From: BP-464 sp045805505
GTDB lineage: Bacteria > Actinomycetota > Thermoleophilia > Solirubrobacterales > Solirubrobacteraceae
Length of the DNA stretch: 64,000 nt
Reading direction: 5' to 3'
Assembly (NCBI GenBank): GCA_045805505.1
Contig: JBJMLA010000028.1
Span: 26,427 to 90,426, forward strand
A model generated the notes under the pieces. The model ran no database searches. It was not told the origin of the DNA and saw only the letters and a list, made by a program, of their open reading frames with translations. A program made the position numbers and the translations under genes. How positions within the stretch are numbered: position 1 is the first letter of the stretch; each line of letters begins with the position of its first letter. Below are positions 56,812 to 64,000 of this stretch, piece after piece.

Positions 56812-59220
56812 TCAGGCCGGAGTCTTGAGGCGGCGGCGCAGCACGATCGAGGTCCCGTCGTCGCCGGCGTCGATGACCACGTCGTCCATCAGCGCGCGCA
56901 TGAGGGGCAGGCCGCGGCCGCGGTCGTCGCTCTGGCCGTCGCTCCAGGTGCCGCCGTCGCGCACGGTGATCGTCAGGTCGTCGCCCTCGCGCTCGAGCCG
57001 GACCTTGACCGGCGTCGAACGACGACGGTGCGCGTGCTCGATCGCGTTCTGGACCGCCTCGTTGACCGCCATGGTCACGTCGTCGACCTCGGCGTCGTCG
57101 CCCGACGCTCCGGCCAGCCAGCGGCGGGCGGTCGAGCGGAAGGCCTGCAGGGCCGTCGCGTTGCCCGGGACGGTCAGCTCGACGCGCGGGTCGCGATCAG
57201 AGACCGTTCGCAGGACGACGAGGGTGACGTCGTCGTCGACGTCGGGATCGGCGAGCGTTCCGTCGAGCACCGCGTCGCACAGGGCATCGAGGTCCTCGCC
57301 TCCCCCGGCCGCCGACGCCTCGAGCCGCGCGAAGCCCTCGTCGAGATGCTCGCCCCGCGCCTCGACCAGGCCGTCGGTGTACATCAGCAGCGTCGAGCCC
57401 GGCGCCAGCGCGGCGCTGACCTCCGTATACCCGATGTCGTCGGTCACGCCGAGCGGGATCCCGTTGGCGTCGCGCAGCCACGTGCGGCGGCCGTCAGGGC
57501 CGATGAGCAGCGCCGGCGGATGGCCCGCCGTCGCGTAACAGACCTCGCCCTCGACCGGATCGACGCTCACGAGGCCGACGGTGGCCATGCCGCCGCGCCC
57601 GAGGCTCAGCTGAAAGCCGTTGAGCCGGTCGAGCAGGGCCCCCGGGCCGTGGCCGTCGAACGCGTAGGCGCGCAGGGCGCTGCGCAGCTGTCCCATCGTC
57701 GACGCGGCCTCGATGCCGCGGCCGGCGACGTCGCCGATGACCATCAGCAGCCGCCCGCCGGGCTGGATCAGCATGTCGTACCAGTCGCCGCCGACCTGGG
57801 ACCCCGCTCCCGCCGGCTGGTAGCGCGCGGCCGCCACGATCCCGGGGAGCGCCGGCAGGGCGTCGGGCAGCAGGCTGCGCTGGAGCTCCTGGGCGATGGT
57901 GTGCTCGCGCTCGAAGAGCCGCACGCGCTCGATTCCGAGGGCGGCGCGATCGGCGGCCAGGCCCAGCAGCGCCACGTCCTGCTCGCTGAAGCGGCGCGGG
58001 AACAGCGTGCCGACGTGCAGCGCGCCGATCGGCCGGCCTTCCACGACCAGCGGCACGCCGAGCACCGAGGTCACGGCCTCGCCCAGCGGATGCGCAGCCT
58101 CGGGACCTTCGGCGGCGACGTCCTCGGCCGACGCCGGCCGGCCGTCCGCGACGACCCGCTCGCTCATGCCGCCCGGCGCGACCGGCCACTCGCGGCGCGA
58201 GAGGCCCGCGTCGACCGCTCCGGCCACCTGGTAGACGACGGCTTCGCGCTCGCCCTCCTCATGCAGGACGATCGCCGCGGTGTCGGCGCTCAGCACGTCG
58301 GCGGTGCGGGCCAGCAGCTCGCCGACCAGCTCGTCGAAGGCCAGCGACCCCAGCGCGACGTCGGTGATCCGCTGCACCGCCTGCAGTCGCTCGGAGACCT
58401 GCTCGGCGTGCTCGCGCGCGGCCTGCTCGCGCAGCAGCCGCTCGCGCTCGGCGCGGGCCCGCAGTCGCTCGCGCAGGTCCTGGACCTGCGCCACGATGAG
58501 GTCGGGCGAGCCCTCGCCGGTGCGCGCGACCGAGAACGAGACGGCGCAGGGCACGTGGGCGCCGTCGCGGGCGACGAGGCGCAGCTCGTGGTCGTAGGCG
58601 CCGAGTCCGCCGTCGCGCAGCGCCACGCGCCGGTCGCGGTCGCCCGGCAGGTCGTCGGGATGGACGATGTCGTCGAAGAGGCGGTCGCGCAGGTCACCGG
58701 GCGGCCGCCCGAGCAGTGCGCCCAGCGCCTGGTTGACCTCGGCGATGCGACCCTCGAGGTCGATGCGGGCCATGCCGATCGGCGCGTGGTCGAACGCCGC
58801 GCGCATGACCGCCTCGCTGCGCAGCGCGGCCCTGGTCGCCGCGTGCAGCTCGAGGAACACGGCGACCTTCGAGCGCAGCACGGCGGGGTCGTAGGGCTTG
58901 AAGACGTAGTCGACCGCCCCCGAGGAGTAGCCCCGGTAGACGTGATGCTGCTCCTTGCTGATCGCGGTGACGAAGATGATCGGCAGGTTGCGCGTGCGCT
59001 CGCGGCTCTTGATCAGCTCGGCGGTCTCGAAGCCGTCCATGCCCGGCATCTGCACGTCGAGCAGGACCATCGCGAAGTCCTGGGTGAGCAGCTGCTTGAG
59101 CGCCTCCTCGCCGGAGGTCACCGACGTCAGCGCGCACGACAGCGGCTCGAGGACGGCCTCGAGCGCGAGCAGATTCTCGGACCGGTCGTCGACCAGCAGC
59201 ACGCGGGGCTCGTCGCTCAC
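56812..59220 (-). CDS. response regulator with PAS, GAF, PP2C (SpoIIE) phosphatase and anti-sigma-type kinase domains
   Basis: This 802-residue protein has receiver 1-125 (phospho-Asp D55 in VLLDVQMPGMDG, Lys in FKPYD), PAS about 140-255 (FDHAPIGMARIDLEGRIAEV), GAF about 285-435, and SpoIIE/RsbU-type PP2C about 465-670 (GGDWYDMLIQPGGRLLMVIG, ATAGHPPALLI, MYTDGLVEARGEHLDEGFAR). A C-terminal RsbW-like HATPase follows at about 690-800 (VNEAVQNAIEHAHRR, RGRGLPLMRALMDDV). It could both dephosphorylate an anti-anti-sigma factor and phosphorylate one. GTG 59220 overlaps the CheB stop. Confidence 0.9.
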   Translation of the reverse strand: MSDEPRVLLVDDRSENLLALEAVLEPLSCALTSVTSGEEALKQLLTQDFAMVLLDVQMPGMDGFETAELIKSRERTRNLPIIFVTAISKEQHHVYRGYSSGAVDYVFKPYDPAVLRSKVAVFLELHAATRAALRSEAVMRAAFDHAPIGMARIDLEGRIAEVNQALGALLGRPPGDLRDRLFDDIVHPDDLPGDRDRRVALRDGGLGAYDHELRLVARDGAHVPCAVSFSVARTGEGSPDLIVAQVQDLRERLRARAERERLLREQAAREHAEQVSERLQAVQRITDVALGSLAFDELVGELLARTADVLSADTAAIVLHEEGEREAVVYQVAGAVDAGLSRREWPVAPGGMSERVVADGRPASAEDVAAEGPEAAHPLGEAVTSVLGVPLVVEGRPIGALHVGTLFPRRFSEQDVALLGLAADRAALGIERVRLFEREHTIAQELQRSLLPDALPALPGIVAAARYQPAGAGSQVGGDWYDMLIQPGGRLLMVIGDVAGRGIEAASTMGQLRSALRAYAFDGHGPGALLDRLNGFQLSLGRGGMATVGLVSVDPVEGEVCYATAGHPPALLIGPDGRRTWLRDANGIPLGVTDDIGYTEVSAALAPGSTLLMYTDGLVEARGEHLDEGFARLEASAAGGGEDLDALCDAVLDGTLADPDVDDDVTLVVLRTVSDRDPRVELTVPGNATALQAFRSTARRWLAGASGDDAEVDDVTMAVNEAVQNAIEHAHRRRSTPVKVRLEREGDDLTITVRDGGTWSDGQSDDRGRGLPLMRALMDDVVIDAGDDGTSIVLRRRLKTPA

Positions 59221-59792
59221 ACCGGCACCCCCAGCTCTGCGGCGATGGCCACCAGCCGCGGCCCGATCTCGTCGAGCTCGAGCACCCACTGCGGCGCCGC
59301 CGCGGCGATCGCGGCGTCGGGCATCGCGCGGCGCTCGGCGTGCTCGGGCTCCTGGACGATCGCGCGGCCGCCCGCCCGGCGGATCGCCGCCAGCCCGCGC
59401 GACCCGTCGTCGTTGGCGCCGGTCAGCACCACGCCGACGGCCCGCTCGCCGTAGGCCTGGGCCGCGGTCTCGAGCGCGAGGTCGATCGACGGGCGGCTGA
59501 AGCGCACCTCCTCCTCGGTCGAGAGCGAGACGTGCCCGGGCTCGACGAGCGCGTGATAGCCGGCCGGGGCCACGAGCACCACCGCGGGCTCCAGCGGCGA
59601 CTTGTCCTCGGCTTCCGCGACGGCCAGCAGGCTGTGGCGGGCCAGCAGCCCGGCCAGCAGCGCCGGGCTGTCCTCGGAGCGGTGCTGGACCACGAGGATC
59701 GGCAGCCCGAAGCCGGCCGGAAGCCCGCTCAGCACGCGCTCGAGCGCGTGCAGCCCCCCGAGGGAGGCGCCGATGACCACGATCCCGCTCAT
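59217..59792 (-). CDS. cheB: CheB-type methylesterase domain protein
   Basis: This 191-residue stand-alone CheB catalytic domain has no receiver. The triad is Ser in VIGASLGGLHAL, His in VVQHRSEDSPAL and Asp in VLTGANDDGSRGL. It would demethylate or deamidate glutamates of a receptor-like protein. Since the visible kinase has HAMP arrays rather than a classical methyl-accepting region, the target is uncertain. It overlaps CheR and the phosphatase gene by 4 nt each. Confidence 0.92.
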   Translation of the reverse strand: MSGIVVIGASLGGLHALERVLSGLPAGFGLPILVVQHRSEDSPALLAGLLARHSLLAVAEAEDKSPLEPAVVLVAPAGYHALVEPGHVSLSTEEEVRFSRPSIDLALETAAQAYGERAVGVVLTGANDDGSRGLAAIRRAGGRAIVQEPEHAERRAMPDAAIAAAAPQWVLELDEIGPRLVAIAAELGVPV

Positions 59793-60624
59793 GCTCGTCT
59801 GCGGTAGATCCTCTCAGCCTCGACCAGTGCCTCGTAGCGGTCCTCGAGCGCGGTGCCCCGCAGCGTCTCCTTGCGACCCAGCGCCAGCACCCCGCGGCGG
59901 GCCAGGCTCGCGTCGAAGAGCTCGAGCACGCGGTCCTGCAGCTCGCGGCCGAAGTAGATCAGCACGTTGCGGCAGACGACGAGGTGGAACTCGTTGAACG
60001 AGCGGTCGCTGGCCAGGTTGTGCTGGGCGAACACCACGTCCTTCAGGAGCGCCGGATCGAACACGGCGCGGCCGCCCTCGACGCTGTAGTAGGACGAGAA
60101 CGCCCCCGTGCCGCCGGCCGCCTGGTAGTTGCGGGTGTAGCCCTGGATACGGTCGAGCGCATAGCTGCCGGTGCGCGCCTGGGCGAGGACCTCGGCGTCG
60201 ATGTCGGTCGCGTAGATCAGCGTGCGATCGAGCATCTCCTCCTCGCGCAGCATGATCGCGATCGACATCACCTCCTCCCCGGTCGAGCAGCCCGCGACCC
60301 AGATGCGCACGAACGGATGGGTCCGCAGCAGCGGCAGCACCTCGTCGCGCAGCGCGGTGTGGCAGCCCGGGTCGCGGAACATCTCGGTGACGTTGATCGA
60401 CAGGTCGCCGAGCAGGCGCTCCATCGCGTGAGGGTCGTGGAGGACGCGCTCCTGCAGGCCCGACAGCGAGCGCAGCCCCTCGAGATCGGCGCGCCGCCAC
60501 AGCCGCCGACGCAGCGACGCCCGGGCGTAGCCGCGGAAGTCGTAGCCGTAGGCGCGGTGGATCGCCTCGAGCAGCAGGTCGAGCTCGAGGCGCTCGAGCT
60601 CGGCGCCGTCGTCGCGCGCGGGAT

Positions 60625-60640
<16 letters not shown>
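59789..60640 (-). CDS. cheR: CheR-type methyltransferase
   Basis: This 283-residue protein has the helical N-domain (YGYDFRGYARASLRRRLWRR) and SAM-binding fold (RIWVAGCSTGEEVMSIAIML), then IYATDIDAEVLAQARTG and FHLVVCRNVLIYFGRELQDR, all CheR hallmarks. The start is GTG 60640. It overlaps the hybrid kinase gene by 16 nt. No chemoreceptor or CheA/CheW gene is visible, so this is a non-flagellar signalling set. Confidence 0.93.

Positions 60641-64000
<3,360 letters not shown>

Overview
The window is a very GC-rich, tightly packed bacterial chromosome segment. Secreted Asp/Gly-repeat proteins, mycofactocin-type SDRs, many luciferase-like flavin/F420 oxidoreductases and a HAMP-array hybrid kinase next to CheR and CheB suggest an actinobacterium of the Thermoleophilia/Solirubrobacterales kind. 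That placement is inference. No tRNA, rRNA, CRISPR array, IS element or phage gene is visible. No gene-free stretch exceeds 300 bases.

Layout. 0-3.6 kb: three secreted proteins and a LysE-type exporter. 3.6-24.7 kb: first catabolic block, mostly on the minus strand. It has four acyl-CoA dehydrogenase (ACAD) genes, a ribose-type ABC importer with an ATPase-permease fusion and a lipoprotein receptor, two acyl-CoA synthetases, two luciferase-like oxidoreductases, two crotonases, a mycofactocin-type SDR, a KstD-like flavoprotein, a cyclase-family hydrolase, a carboxymuconolactone-decarboxylase-like protein and a VOC protein. 24.8-26.2 kb: an MFS transporter. 26.2-50.3 kb: second catabolic block of short divergent operons. 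It has a degenerate RibBA-like protein, a 2-hydroxypentadienoate-hydratase-like protein, three crotonases, four luciferase-like oxidoreductases, two CoA synthetases, two IpdAB-type CoA-transferase pairs, a divergent B12-dependent mutase in two subunits with an epimerase-like VOC protein, two SnoaL-like proteins, two ACADs, two TetR regulators and a cupin. 50.4-54.1 kb: ACAD, two SDRs, dienelactone hydrolase. 54.1-56.7 kb: MFS transporter and LysR regulator. 56.8-64 kb: signalling operon (hybrid kinase, CheR, CheB, and a REC-PAS-GAF-PP2C-kinase protein).

How it fits together. The gene content resembles the actinobacterial pathway for steroid C/D rings: CoA activation, heteromeric ACADs, crotonases, IpdAB ring-opening hydrolase, a KstD-like dehydrogenase and TetR control. 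It lacks thiolases, P450s and Rieske oxygenases, and it adds six luciferase-like oxidoreductases and a B12 mutase whose usual substrate-binding residues are replaced. A plausible reading is catabolism of a polycyclic or branched alicyclic compound (steroid- or terpenoid-like). The substrate cannot be read from sequence.

The most striking non-coding signal is a 22-bp palindrome with core CTGACGTCAG. It occurs at six start-site regions between 27.4 and 49.0 kb, plus a seventh core-only copy. It sits on top of -10-like hexamers on both strands and in places runs into the start codons. One copy lies in front of the TetR pair, so this looks like an undescribed local regulon. The first block (3.6-24.7 kb) lacks the palindrome.
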